A stretch of 64,000 nt of DNA from Pseudeuparius sepicola (taxonomy: Eukaryota > Arthropoda > Insecta > Coleoptera > Anthribidae), in NCBI GenBank assembly GCA_963920635.1, contig OY987299.1, forward strand, positions 71,344,692-71,408,691, written 5' to 3'. A model generated the notes under the pieces. The model saw nothing but the letters and a program-made list of their open reading frames with translations, searched no databases and was not told where the DNA came from. The translations under genes and the position numbers were made by a program. Numbering within the stretch: position 1 is the first letter of the stretch; the number at the start of each line of letters is the position of its first letter. Below are positions 12,497-24,181 of the stretch, piece by piece.

Positions 12497-12636
12497 GCTA
12501 TTTATAGCACCGTTTTACATAGAATGTTATTTTTGCATCAATCTTAGTCCGTAGTTGAGTTATACTGTTAAAATAACTCAGTTATTTTATTTCAAGTGAC
12601 ACCAGTGTCGGTGGTTATTCTCTGCGCAGTGTCAAA

Positions 12637-13090
12637 ATGCGTCTATTTTCGGCCGACTTGGATAAAATCAAGAGTGTTATGAAAAATACACTTAATCAGG
12701 AAGATTTTCTTCAAACTCTAGCCGAAAAGGTAGATCAGAAAATAAGCAGTGACTTCGAGACATTGCTTAACCATCAGAAGGAGGATATCAACAAATTGTC
12801 GTGTGAAGTCGTCACTCTAAAGGAGAAAAATAAGTCACTTGAGATGCAGTTGGACCAATGTGAACAGTCTTCTAGAAATCTAAACATCAGTTTATTTTGC
12901 ATAAAGCAGGATAAAAACAATAACAAAGATATTGAAAAGACTGTGTTGGACATTTTCAATTTAAGAGTGAAATTTTCTATTATAAGGACACCGACTTGAA
13001 AAAATGCTACGGTGTAGCGACGAAAACGCCGAATAATAACAAACCTCCGCCAGTGTTGGTGCGATTCTCTCACGATGTGCCGCGCTGCGG
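12637..13090 (+). pseudogene. LINE ORF1 (coiled coil plus RRM-like) N-terminal part
   Basis: A 120-codon frame starts at ATG 12637. It encodes a heptad-rich coiled coil (LKEKNKSLEMQLDQCEQSSRNLNI), then the family-typical (S)RNLNISLF turn and DIEKTVLDIF. After a frameshift near 12975, the expected continuation KKCYGVATKTPNNNKPPPVLVRFS resumes in another frame. The layout (coiled coil, EQ.SR.NN..I.G, ...RP.LVKF) is that of ORF1 proteins of APE-type LINEs such as Jockey/CR1. The C-terminal end appears to lie 2 kb further on at 15103-15225, so later insertions probably split the gene. Confidence 0.55.
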
Positions 13091-14188
13091 GCCCTTCACG
13101 CTCCGGTTTGGCCTCAAAGGCCGCAACTGACAGTTTTTGCCTCAAGGCGGGAACTGTGCCGCTTTTCACCCTACACGTTCAGATAAACAAACTGGCATTT
13201 TCGGTCAGTTCACCGGCAAAATCGAAGACTCGAATCGAATCGAATCGAATCCATAGCTGGAGGGTGAGAATTTTAAAGAATATGTCGAAAAACGAAAAAC
13301 AGCAGTCGCCATTCGTTTGTTGAAAGAAGAAGAGGAGACCAAAAAATGAAAGAAAGATAAGAGGATACAAAAACAAAATATAATTATGTGGGAAGCCATT
13401 TGACCCGAGGCCAAATTAGCTGCAACTTTAAGATATTTGGCTAAAATTCTGTTCGAATATGCCTTCGACTTTAGCTTCCATAAACATTACAAATTTATGT
13501 ATGTCTCAACAAATGGTGTAAGCAATTCTGCAGACATCGGTGAACCTTACTTGAGAATTCAACGCCTGCCAATATGAACCAATGAAATGATATGATTTTT
13601 GAAATATTAACCAATCAGGTGGTGATTTCAGCGATTATTTCCCGCATACTGCTTGCATCCAATAAGGTAGCTCCTTCCATAAAAATCCAACCAATGATAT
13701 GCCTCTACTGGCGATAATTTGCATAGTGCAATTACCGGTAATTGCACTTGTGCAAATTATCACTTCGTTGCATAGCAATCGCGAATCTGTTGGATACAAA
13801 CACGTACCTACTTCTTAAAGTTTGTGTGTTTCACACTGTTCTAAATTATGCAGCTTATAAATTACGTTGCGGTATTATTAAGCAATATATCAATGAATTT
13901 ATATAACACATTCAGAAAATAAACCAACGCCGACAAGGTGTAGGTATAATCGCATTTGCCTTGGATACCCAAGCGTCATGTGTGTTTACTCGAACGCTAC
14001 AGTCGAAGCTGTCAATAAACTCGTTCAAAATGAGTCGTTTTGGAAATGTAAACATAGAAAAAATCAATACACAGAAATTATTAAATCGTATTCGTGAAAT
14101 AATCTCGACAAATACCACTCGTGCCGGAAATTTTTCTAGATTAATTTTATTCTCAAGCCCTATTTTGCCCATTAGCAAAACCACACGT
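13091..14188. other. No gene recognised; contains short simple repeat
   Basis: Between the two LINE ORF1 pieces. There is a (GAATC)n run at about 13230-13250. The short open frames show no homology I recognise and overlap on both strands. Confidence 0.4.
13713..13761. repeat. 49-bp near-perfect palindrome
   Basis: The core 13726-13747 (GTGCAATTACC then GGTAATTGCAC) is a perfect 22-bp palindrome. It extends outward as GATAATTTGCA...TGCAAATTATC. It could be a small hairpin or the centre of a decayed inverted repeat. Confidence 0.7.
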
Positions 14189-14268
14189 ACAAATTAGGCT
14201 TTTATTTTCAGAAATAAAATCCCTCGAGCTTCGCTCTCGGGATTTTATCAGAACATAAAAGCCCAATT
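14189..14268. repeat. Imperfect 80-bp hairpin
   Basis: AAATTAGGCTTTTAT... pairs with ...ATAAAAGCCCAATTT, and ATAAAATCCCTCGAG with CTCTCGGGATTTTAT around a CTTCG loop at about 14228-14232. No gene is attached. The sequence to 14650 repeats the motif AATACCACTAGTGGTATT. Confidence 0.65.
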
Positions 14269-15102
14269 TATACTCGTGATCTTTCTAGGCAAAATAGCGC
14301 TTTCGAAAAAATTATCGATAAAATTTCTGGCACTAGTGATATTACATACGATAATACCACTAGTGGTATTTTCGATGAAATCCTGCTCTCTTAGTTACGC
14401 TAAACCAATAACATATTCAGAACCGAAAGTTTAATCTAAATGACAGCAGCTGTCAAACTAACTATTTGCAGTTGTTAAATTCTCTTTTTAAATACAACTC
14501 GTGGTATGCCTAATAACAGATAATACCTTTCCTTAATTTATCACTCATTATAATCCCAATGCTAAGAAAATACCACTCCTGCGGCGCAGTTGTGGTATTT
14601 TTTAACGAAAGGTATTATCGATAATAGGCACACCACTTGTTATATTACCCCTGAAAATCTCCTTAATAAAACTATTAAAAAATGCCAATAATACGCCCTA
14701 CTGCACTGGATACCTTCCCAAAACCTGAAACAAAACTGACACTTGCCCGCGCGATCTACATGTGACACTAACCTTCTTTGTTTTATGCGCTAATTGTCTT
14801 AATCGTCTATCTTTGTTTCAATGAGACCTCGGCCGAAGTTCGGCACTACACGATTCAGTTCCGGCCAGGCCTGTGGACTGTTCAGTTAAAAATATTTAGC
14901 ATGTCAAATAAACTTCGATCGCGCCGGAGAGGCCAAATCCGAGACGCGCCCGGCCGAGAATCACCCTTCACGTTGGGTTTTGGACTGAACAGCCCAACTG
15001 TACAGTTCAAAGCTGATAAAAAACTGAACTTGAAGGGTGGGTTATTATCAGTCATAAACTACTCGAATCCTCCGGAATATCAATCATGGAGGATCTTACA
15101 AT

Positions 15103-15225
15103 CAAGAAGCAGTGCAAAAATTTTCTTTTAAAAATGTTTGGTGCCTCAATGGAAATATATATTTGAAATCTGGGACTGGCTATACTAGGATTAGTTCCAG
15201 TGAAGACATGTACAATATCAGATAA
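15103..15225 (+). pseudogene. LINE ORF1 C-terminal fragment
   Basis: An open frame of 40 codons ending at TAA 15223-15225 reads FKNVWCLNGNIYLK and YTRISSSEDM. It matches the ending of many insect LINE ORF1 proteins (KFVWVRNGKIFVRK...RI.S..DL). It has no start of its own. It is probably the detached end of the ORF1 beginning at 12637; this linkage is inferred. Confidence 0.5.
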
Positions 15226-15389
15226 GTTGTTTTGTTTTAGTTGTTGTAATTAACTAGGCATCCTATATTATTGCTATATTTTCTTGTATTATTTTTTTTA
15301 TCAATTATTACATTGTTTTCTATTGTAACTGCAGTCTTTCTATTGATTGTTTGATTGATATTATTTGTTTCCATATGTTTCTTATATAC

Positions 15390-15853
15390 AGGGACCGGCA
15401 GAAAGTTGGACACAAAAATTTAATATTTTTAAACTCTGATTTTGATTAATTTTAATTTCTAGCTGCTAATCGTACAAAATTAAAGTTTAGCAGCAAATTC
15501 ATGTGTTATCCGATGATAAGTTGCGCTTTCTATATTTTGTTTTTTGTAATACACAGGGTGGTTTAACCAAAAAAAGTTACATTTCTTTTTTTGACTAGGT
15601 GGCTCTGACTTTAAATCTGACATCCACCTTTGATTCCAAACAACTTTTGTAAGTAACTTTTTACCGTGTTTTAAAAAATAAGGGTACTTTACTCTTGAGT
15701 TACTTTGACATTTTTGAATCTACCTTGTATCCAAAAAGAGATATTTAAAATTTGATATGTGCGTTTTGAGTTTGAAATGATGCACCAACTTTTATCAAGA
15801 GAAATTAATAATAAAAAAGTTTTCCATTTGTATCAACTTTCTGTCGGTCACTG
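15390..15853. mobile_element. Tc1/mariner-type MITE, 464 bp
   Basis: Left end CAGGGACCGGCAGAAAGTTG. The right end is the complement of CAGTGACCGACAGAAAGTTG (18 of 20 matching). Both ends are flanked by TA (15388-15389 and 15854-15855). There is no coding sequence. TA target and CAGTGACCGACAGAAAGTTG-like ends are typical of Tc1/mariner non-autonomous elements. Confidence 0.75.
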
Positions 15854-16225
15854 TATAATTTGCTGCCTTTGCCGTAGTTCACTGTAGTTGGGAAGGGCTG
15901 AAGGTTTACCTAAATGTTATCTTTTGTTATCTTTTCTCCTATTGTTTATGTATTATGTTGTTTTAATTTAATACGATATTTTCAGGATGTATAGGGCATA
16001 GGGATTGGGATGTGACAAGACGATTTGGAGATATTTTCTTTTTTCTTTCTTATTTTACTTTCATATAATTTAGTTTGTACTTAGTAATGACGAATAGTTA
16101 CATTTTATCGCTGCAGAAATGTAACAATAATTGTTGTTCTAATAATAATAAATAATTGTTATAACATGATTTTTTTTTCTTGAAATCGGCAGTAAAGTGT
16201 TCCACAATCGTCATTAAAAGCACAG

Positions 16226-16262
16226 AAATCGTACAATAATGGGCTACATTATTGTACGATTT
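16226..16262. repeat. Perfect 15-bp-arm hairpin
   Basis: AAATCGTACAATAAT, a 7-base loop GGGCTAC, then ATTATTGTACGATTT. It lies in non-coding AT-rich sequence after the MITE. Confidence 0.8.
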
Positions 16263-16653
16263 TTTCAATAAGTAGGCCTGGGCGAGATGTAAACATCAAA
16301 CGTCAAACGCGGAGAAATCGGCCGTCAAAAGTGACCAAATATTCAAAACCAGGCCGATAAAGGCTCATTTAACTTTTCGTACACATTGCGAAATTGTTTC
16401 CTAGAGAAGCGCAATCCTTCAGCATACATATTTTAGTAAATTTGAATATCAATAGATTTGTTGTGTAGACTGCACAAGAAGCAGCAGTTTGGTTTTTCTG
16501 TACGAAGATGCCGTGTCTTGTCTTACTTGACCTAGGTAGAGCGATCGTCAAAGTCAAGCAACGCCGCGCGTAGTCGGTTCATGGACGGGTGATCCCTTAT
16601 TTTTATTTTCTTGCCTAATAAAACTTTTTTTTCCGATTTCAAAAAATATATAA

Positions 16654-16773
16654 TATGTACTTCGGCACTGAGGTTTTTTTATGACTCATGTGGTTTATTT
16701 GCCTCGGCCAGAGGCCTCGGCAACTAAATTCCACATGAGTCATAAAAAGTTGAACTTCAGTGCCTTGGTACAT
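16654..16773. repeat. Foldback, about 40-bp arms
   Basis: TATGACTCATGTGG with the preceding ACTTCGGCACTGAGG is mirrored by CCACATGAGTCATA and TTCAGTGCCTTGGTACATA. The centre holds GCCTCGGCC/GAGGCCTCGGC. It may be a short MITE; no target duplication was confirmed. Confidence 0.6.
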
Positions 16774-16894
16774 AAATAACTATTATACGGTGGCCTGATT
16801 TACTTGCCTCTCAATAATGCGCTTTTTGATCTTGTTTCAATAATTTCAATTTTATTTGCGACCAGGTTCGTGGGTCTCTGGAAAAATCTGGTTG

Positions 16895-16897
<3 letters not shown>

Positions 16898-16954
<57 letters not shown>
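16898..16954. repeat. (TTA)n microsatellite, Dong target
   Basis: About 19 TTA units directly abut the 3' end of the leftmost Dong/R4-like copy. They are read as TAA on the strand of the element. Confidence 0.9.
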
Positions 16955-16956
<2 letters not shown>

Positions 16957-17186
16957 CGACTTAGCCAAAAGGCATTCGCACTCCCTCTCTGGGGAACATT
17001 CACTCAGATCCCGGGTATCCAGAATACCATAAGGATCTGGCTCGGACGAGACCCTTGCCATGTTATCGGGCCTTAGGTGACATTGATGTTGTTGGACGTT
17101 CCTGCACTCCCCATGAATTTCCTGACGGTTCGGGCTGTCGCAAGTAGTACCGCTTTCTGCATGGACCTGTAAAAATTATCAGTTAG
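16955..17186 (-). mobile_element. Dong/R4-like LINE copy 0, 3' end only
   Basis: A 232-bp piece containing the 3' untranslated region and the last codons of the retrotransposon ORF. It is bounded by (TTA)n on both sides. This is an extreme 5' truncation, as is usual after incomplete target-primed reverse transcription. Confidence 0.85.
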
Positions 17187-17200
17187 TTATTATTATTATA

Positions 17201-19757
17201 TCGACTTAGCCAAAAGGCATTCGCACTCCCTCTCTGGGGAACATTCACTCAGATCCCGGGTATCCCGGATACCATAAGGATCTCGCTCGGACGAGACCCT
17301 TGCCATGTTATCGGGCCTTAGGTGACATTGATGTTGTTGGACGTTCCTACACTCCCCATGAATTTCCTGACGGTTCGGGCTGTCGCAAGTACTACCGCTT
17401 TCTGCATGGACCTGTAAAGACTATCAGTTAGACCCAGCTCCTTGATGTTTCTCAGCAAACTTTTCGGTATAACACCAGTTGTTGACATGATGATTGGAAT
17501 CGTCTGGACGTTCTCTATTTCCCATTGCCTTCTAATTCGTTCTTCTAAATCTCTGTACTTCGCGATCTTCTCGACTTGCTTCACACGCAGGTTGTTGTTG
17601 TTCGGGATGGCCACATCAATCAGAGTTGTCTGCCTAGAAATTTTATCAACTATTATAAGGTCCGGTCTGTTATGGGCAACTCGTTGATCTGTCAGAACTG
17701 TACGATCCCAGTACATCTTGTAGTTGCTGTTCTCAAGAACAGGCTCAGGTGTGTAGTTGTAATATGGGACCCTCTCTGCCTGCACAAGCAGCAGCTTTTC
17801 CGCCAGTTCCTGGTGCAAGATCTTGGCAACCGAATCGTGTCGTTCCTTATATTCCGTTGATGCGAACATCTGACATCCTCCTGTTATGTGCTGGATTGTT
17901 TCTGAAGTTGAGCACCCGTATCTGCATCTGTCATCCACTACCGATGCATCTCCTACAATGAATTTTAGGTAGTTGCGAGTTGGTATAACCTGATCTTGTA
18001 TGGCCAGTAGGAAGCCTTCCGTCTCGGGGAACATTCGTCCCGAGGTCAGCCAATAGTTCGACGCTAACTTGTCGACATGTTCCTGGTTAACCTCATTAGG
18101 ATGCCTCCCGTGCAGCGGCTTCCCCAACCACCTCTGTAGTTTATCGTTGTCGGTTCGGTGGTGATTTTGACGCTCGTGTTCCGTCAGACGTAGCGGTGTT
18201 GAGACGTCTGCTCCGCATATAGCCCCATGTAGTGTGGAGCTGTTGGCCTGCCTGTAGAAATAATTACGCAGATTTAATATTTGTTGGTCCAATTGCATGC
18301 TGAGATCTGCCAATCCTCTTCCTCCTAGTTGACGTGGCAGAGTTGTTCTTTCTACGGCGCTACGGGGATGATGTTTATGAGCTTTTGTCAGTAGTGTCCT
18401 AACTTTTCGTTGCAGGTTGTTGATGTCCGTGTTGGTCCAATTCACTATTCCGAACGAATAGCTGAGTACAGAGCACGCATACGTGTTCAGGGCCTTAAAC
18501 AAATTCCTGCTGTTAAGATTAGTTCGCACTACTTGTCTTACTCTCTTGATGAATTCATTCGTGAATTCATTCGTGAAATCAGTCTTCATTGTTCGATGGT
18601 CTATCCTTTGAGCTTGTTTCATCCCGAGATACTTGTATGTATCTCCCTTGCTCATTGCTTCGATCTCCTGGCCGTCCTGCATCTCGTGTGCGCTTTGTTC
18701 GGGCTTTCCCCGGATGATATTAAGGGTGCGGCACTTGTCCAGTCCAAACAGCATTCCGATGTCCCTGGAGAACTCCTCTACAATTTTAAGCATTTGCGTT
18801 GGTTGGTTTTTGGTTGCGGCGATCAGTTTTAAATCGTCCATATATAATAGGTGATTCAACTTGATCGCTTCTGCGTTGTTGCTTTTGATAGCGAAGCCAT
18901 ATTTTGTAGAGTTCAACCGATGTGATAGAGGGTTCATCGCCATGCAGAACCACAGTGGACTGAGTGAATCTCCTTGGAAAATCCCTCTTCGGATGTTGAT
19001 TGTGTCGGTCTCGATGTTACTGTTTGCGGTTCTGAGTTGTATCTTAGTGCGCCAGGTTGTCATAACGTGTTCTAAAAAGGAAACTGTATGATGATCTATT
19101 TTATACAGCTTTAAGATACCTGTGAGCCAGTCGTGAGGTGCGGAATCAAATGCTTTTTTTGTATAAGCCATGTGGAGGTTTCGTTGCTTGGAATGAGCCT
19201 GGTTGCAGATGACAGAGTCTATGATGAGTTGCTCTTTGCATCCGATTGCGCCCTTCGAGCAGCCCTTCTGCTGCATTGCAATGATGTTGTTCCGCTCGCA
19301 GTGAGCATATATTCGCTGCGTAAGGCAAGATGTGATTATCTTGTACAGCGTAGGCAAGCAGGTTATTGGGCGGTACTTGGCAGGGTTATCCGTATTCCGC
19401 TGGTCTTTTGGTAACAGGTAGGTTGCACCCTGTGTAAGAAACAATGGCATTTTCAGAGAATCGAGCAAGACTTCATTAATTAAGGTAGTTATTTGTTCAT
19501 GCGTGCACCACAACTTCTTAATCCAATAATTTTGGAGATGATCTGGATCTGGTGCCTTCCAGTTGTGGGAATTCTTGATGACATCGGAGACCTCAGCGGT
19601 TGTGAATTGCTCGTGTTGCATCTGGCTATAGTTCCGGCCCATCTCGCGTTCTTCGCTGATCCAGCTTGCACTGGCATTGTATGGACCTGGTGTGGCAAGT
19701 TAATTTCTCCAGAAACCGTCGACCTGTTCTCTGCTAGGATAACTCGCATTTGTGGCA
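17201..19757 (-). mobile_element. Dong/R4-like LINE copy 1, 5'-truncated and RT-dead
   Basis: The main frame (17318-19642, 774 codons) carries reverse transcriptase motifs, a CCHC knuckle and a restriction-enzyme-like endonuclease, but three lesions are visible. The motif A block VDYKKAFD seen in sister copies is altered to TKKAFD, so the catalytic aspartate pair region is lost. A 12-bp duplication gives NEFTNEF. A CAA-to-TAA change near 19698 stops the frame upstream of the MGRN start. The (TTA)n at 17187-17200 and 19758-19782 bound the copy. It can still be read as protein over a long stretch but should not be RT-competent. Confidence 0.85.
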
Positions 19758-19782
19758 TTATTATTATTATTATTATTATTAT

Positions 19783-22606
19783 CTCGACTTAGCCAAAAGG
19801 CATTCGCACTCCCTCTACGGGGAACATTCACTCAGATCCCGGGTATCCCGGATACCAAAAGGATCTGGCTCGGACGAGACCCTTGCCATGTTATCGGGCC
19901 TTAGGTGACATTGATGTTGTTGGATGATCCTGCATTCCCCATGAATTTCCTGACGGTTCGGGCTGTCGCAAGTAGTACCGCTTTCTGCATGGACCTGTAA
20001 AGACTATCAGTTAGACCCAGCTCCTTGATGTTTCTCAGCAAACTTTTTGGTATAACACCAGTTGTTGACATGATGATTGGAATCGTCTGGACGTTCTCCA
20101 TTTCCCATTGCCTTCTAATTCGTTCTTCTAAATCTCTGTACTTCGCGATCTTCTCGACTTGCTTCACACGCAGGTTGTTGTTGTTCGGGATGGCCACATC
20201 AATCAGAGTTGTCTGCCTAGAAATTTTATCAACTATTATAAGGTCCGGTCTGTTATGAGCAACTCGTTGATCTGTCAGAACTGTACGATCCCAGTACATC
20301 TTGTAGTTGCTGTTCTCAAGAACAGGCTCAGGTGTGTAGTTGTAATATGGGACCCTCTCTGCCTGCACAAGCAGCAGCTTTTCCGCCAGTTCCTGGTGCA
20401 AGATCTTGGCAACCGAATCGTGTCGTTCCTTATATTCCGTTGATGCGAACATCTGACATCCTCCTGTTATGTGCTGGATTGTTTCTGAAGTTGGGCACCC
20501 GTATCTGCATCTGTCATCCACTACCGATGCATCTCCTACAATGAATTTTAGGTAGTTGCGAGTTGGTATAACCTGATCTTGTATGGCCAGTAGGAAGCCT
20601 TCCGTCTCGGGGAACATTCGTCCCGAGGTCAGCCAATAGTTCGACGCTAACTTGTCGACATGTTCCTGGTTAACCTCATTAGGATGCCTCCCGTGCAGCG
20701 GCTTCCCCAACCACCTCTGTAGTTTATCGTTGTCGGTTCGGTGGTGATTTTGACGCTCGTGTTCCGTCAGACGTAGCGGTGTTGAGACGTCTGCTCCGCA
20801 TATAGCCCTATATAGGGTGGAGCTGTTGGCCTGCCTGTAGAAATAATTACGCAGATTTAATATTTGTTGGTCCAATTGCTTGCTGAGATCTGCCAATCCT
20901 CTTCCTCCTAGTTGACGTGGCAGAGTTGTTCTTTCTACGGCGCTACGGGGATGATGTTTATGAGCTTTTGTCAGTAGTGTCCTAACTTTTCGTTGCAGGT
21001 TGTTGATGTCCGTGTTGGTCCAATTCACTATTCCGAACGAATAGCTGAGTACAGAGCACGCATACGTGTTCAGGGCCTTAAACAAATTCCTGCTGTTAAG
21101 ATCAGTTCGCACTACTTGTCTTACTCTCTTGATGAATTCATTCGTTAAATCAGTCTTCATTGTTCGATGGTCTATCCTTTGAGCTTGTTTCATCCCGAGA
21201 TACTTGTATGTATCTCCCTTGCTCATTGCTTCGATCTCCTGGCCGTCCTGCATCTCGTGTGCGCTTTGTTCGAGCTTTCCCCGGATGATATTAAGGATGC
21301 GGCACTTGTCCAGTCCAAACAGCATTCCGATGTCCCTGGAGAACTCCTCTACAATTTTAAGCATTTGCGTTAGTTGGTTTTTGGTTGCTGCGATCAGTTT
21401 TAAATCATCCATATATAATAGGTGATTCAACTTGATCGCTTCTGCGTTGTTGCTTTTGATAGCGAAGCCATATTTTGTAGAGTTCAACCGATGTGATAGA
21501 GGGTTCATCGCTATGCAGAACCACAGTGGACTGAGTGAATCTCCTTGGAAAATCCCTCTTCGGATGTTGATTGTGTCGGTCTCGATGTTACTGTCTGCGG
21601 TTCTGAGTTGTATCTTAGTGCGCCAGGTTGTCATAACGTGTTCTAAAAAGGAAACTGTATGATGATCTATTTTATACAGCTTTAAGATACCTGTGAGCCA
21701 GTCGTGAGGTACGGAATCAAATGCTTTTTTGTAGTCCACATAAGCCATGTGGAGGTTTCGTTGCTTGGAATGAGCCTGGTTGCAGATGACAGAGTCTATG
21801 ATGAGTTGCTCTTTGCATCCCATTGCGCCCTTCGAGCAGCCCTTCTGCTGCATTGCAATGATGTTGTTCCGCTCGCAGTGAGCATATATTCGCTGCGTAA
21901 GGCAAGATGTGATTATCTTGTACAGCGTAGGCAAGCAGGTTATTGGGCGGTACTTGGCAGGGTTATCCGTATTCCGCTGGTCTTTTGGTAACAGGTAGGT
22001 TGCACCCTGTGTAAGAAACAATGGCATTTTCAGAGGATCGATCAAGACTTCATTAATTAAGGTAGTTATCTGTTCATGCGTGCACCACAACTTCTTAATC
22101 CAATAATTTTGGAGATGATCTGGACCTGGTGCCTTCTAGTTGTGGGAATTCTTGATGACATCGGAGACCTCAGCGGTTGTGAATTGCTCGTGTTGCATCT
22201 GGCTATAGTTCCGGCCCATCTCGCGTTCTTCGCTGATCCAGCTTGCACTGACATTGTATGGACCTGGTGTGGCAAGTTGATTTCTCCAGAAACCGTCGAC
22301 CTGTTCTCTGCTAGGGTAACTCGCATTTGTGGCATCGGCGCTAGAATTAAAAGCACGGTAGAAACCCTTTTCTGATCGTTCAAAGAGTTTGTTGTCTCGT
22401 TTCCTGTTGTTACTAGCCTTGTATCTCCTCAGACGCCCTGCTAAAACAGAAAGTTTTTGTTTTAATGTGTCAAGACATTGTTGAGCAGTGATGTTCGCAA
22501 GGTCATGCCGAGAATGCATTTGGGTGCGGCTCATTATTGCCTGCACCGCCCTCTGGATCCTTCTAGTTCTTACTCCTCTGATATATTCCGTCACTTGTCC
22601 TATGTC
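19783..22606 (-). mobile_element. Dong/R4-like LINE copy 2 with one nonsense mutation
   Basis: The frame runs as two pieces, 22136-22594 (N-terminal portion) and 19901-22090. They are divided by a TGG-to-TAG change in the ...NSHNWKAPGPDH... segment near 22137. Motif A (VDYKKAFDSVPH), motif B (QGDSLSP), YMDD, the CCHC knuckle and the RPDL...D endonuclease motif all remain. The copy is 5'-truncated where copy 6 continues. It is bounded by (TTA)n at 19758-19782 and by the 100-bp array at 22607-22706. Confidence 0.85.
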
Positions 22607-22706
<100 letters not shown>

Positions 22707-24108
22707 CTCGACTTAGCCAAAAGGCATTCGCACTCCCTCTACGGGGAACATTCACTCAGATCCCGGGCATCCCGGATACCAAAAGGATCTGGCTCGGACG
22801 AGACCCTTGCCATGTAATCAGGCCTTAGGTGACATTGATGTTGTTGGACGTTCCTGCACTCCCCATGAATTTCCTGACGGTTCGGGCTGTCGCAAGTAGT
22901 ACCGCTTTCTGCATGGACCTGTAAAGACTATCAGTTAGACCCAGCTCCTTGATGTTCCTCAGCAAACTTTTTGGTATAACACCAGTTGTTGACATGATGA
23001 TTGGAATCGTCTGGACGTTCTCCATTTCCCATTGCCTTCTAATTCGTTCTTCTAAATCTCTGTACTTCGCGATCTTCTCGACTTGTTTCACACGCAGGTT
23101 GTTGTTGTTCGGGATGGCCACATCAATCAGAGTTGTCTGCCTAGAAATTTTATCAACTATTATAAGGTCCGGTCTGTTATGGGCAACTCGTTGATCTGTC
23201 AGAACTGTACGATCCCAGTACATCTTGTAGTTGTTGTTCTCAAGAACAGGCTCAGGTGTGTAGTTGTAATATGGGACCCTCTCTGCCTGCACAAGCAGCA
23301 GCTTTTCCGCCAGTTCCTGGTGCAAGATCTTGGCAACCGAATCGTGTCGTTCCTTATATTCCGTTGATGCTAACATCTGACATCCTCCTGTTATGTGCTG
23401 GATTGTTTCTGAAGTTGGGCACCCGTATCTGCATCTGTCATCCATTACCGATGCATCTCCTACAATGAATTTTAGGTAGTTGCGAGTTGGTATAACCTGA
23501 TCTTGTATGGCCAGTAGGAAGCCTTCAGTCTCGGGGAACATTCGTCCCGAGGTCAGCCAATAGTTCGACGCTAACTTGTCGACATGTTCCTGGTTAACCT
23601 CATTAGGATGCCTCCCGTGCAGCGGCTTCCCCAACCACCTCTGTAGTTTATCGTTGTCGGTTCGGTGGTGATTTTGACGCTCGTGTTCCGTCAGTCGTAG
23701 CGGTGTTGAGACGTCTGCTCCGCATATAGCCCTATGTAGTGTGGAGCTGTTGGCCTGCCTGTAGAAATAATTACGCAGATTTAATATTTGTTGGTCCAAT
23801 TGCTTGCTGAGATCTGCCAATCCTCTTCCTCCTAGTTGACGTGGCAGAGTTGTTCTTTCTACGGCGCTACGGGGATGATGTTTATGAGCTTTTGTTAGTA
23901 GTGTCCTAACTTTTCGTTGCAGGTTGTTGATGTCCGTGTTGGTCCAATTCACTATTCCGAACGAATAGCTGAGTACAGAGCACGCATACGTGTTCAGGGC
24001 CTTAAACAAATTCCTGCTGTTAAGATCAGTTCGCACTACTTGTCTTACTCTCTTGATGAATTCATTCGTTAAATCAGTCTTCATTGTTCGATGGTCTATC
24101 CTTTGAGC

Positions 24109-24111
<3 letters not shown>
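22707..24111 (-). mobile_element. Dong/R4-like LINE copy 3, 3' half only
   Basis: Encodes the C-terminal 429 residues (frame open from 24111 to the TAA at 22825). These cover the region after the RT thumb, the CCHC knuckle and the endonuclease domain (RPDLIIVD...TLIDVAI). The RT core is missing through 5' truncation. No frame lesion is seen within the retained part. (TTA)n adjoins both ends. Confidence 0.85.

Positions 24112-24181
<70 letters not shown>
24112..24181. repeat. (TTA)n microsatellite between Dong copies 3 and 4
   Basis: About 23 TTA units separate the truncated 5' end of copy 3 from the CTCGACTTAGCC 3' end of copy 4. Confidence 0.95.

Noticed and set aside
14778..15131. 117-codon frame starting with a signal-peptide-like MFYALIVLIVYLCFNETSA
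   Set aside because: The rest has no recognisable domain, and its end overlaps the LINE ORF1 fragment in another frame. Chance hydrophobic start cannot be excluded.
16800..17076. Frames with poly-leucine, poly-asparagine or poly-tyrosine runs (also at 22478-22828 and 24091-24303)
   Set aside because: These are translations of (TTA)n tracts fused to Dong 3' sequence, not proteins.
17442..19414. Plus-strand frames recurring in every Dong copy
   Set aside because: They are antisense shadows of the RT-endonuclease frame. They recur only because the element recurs.
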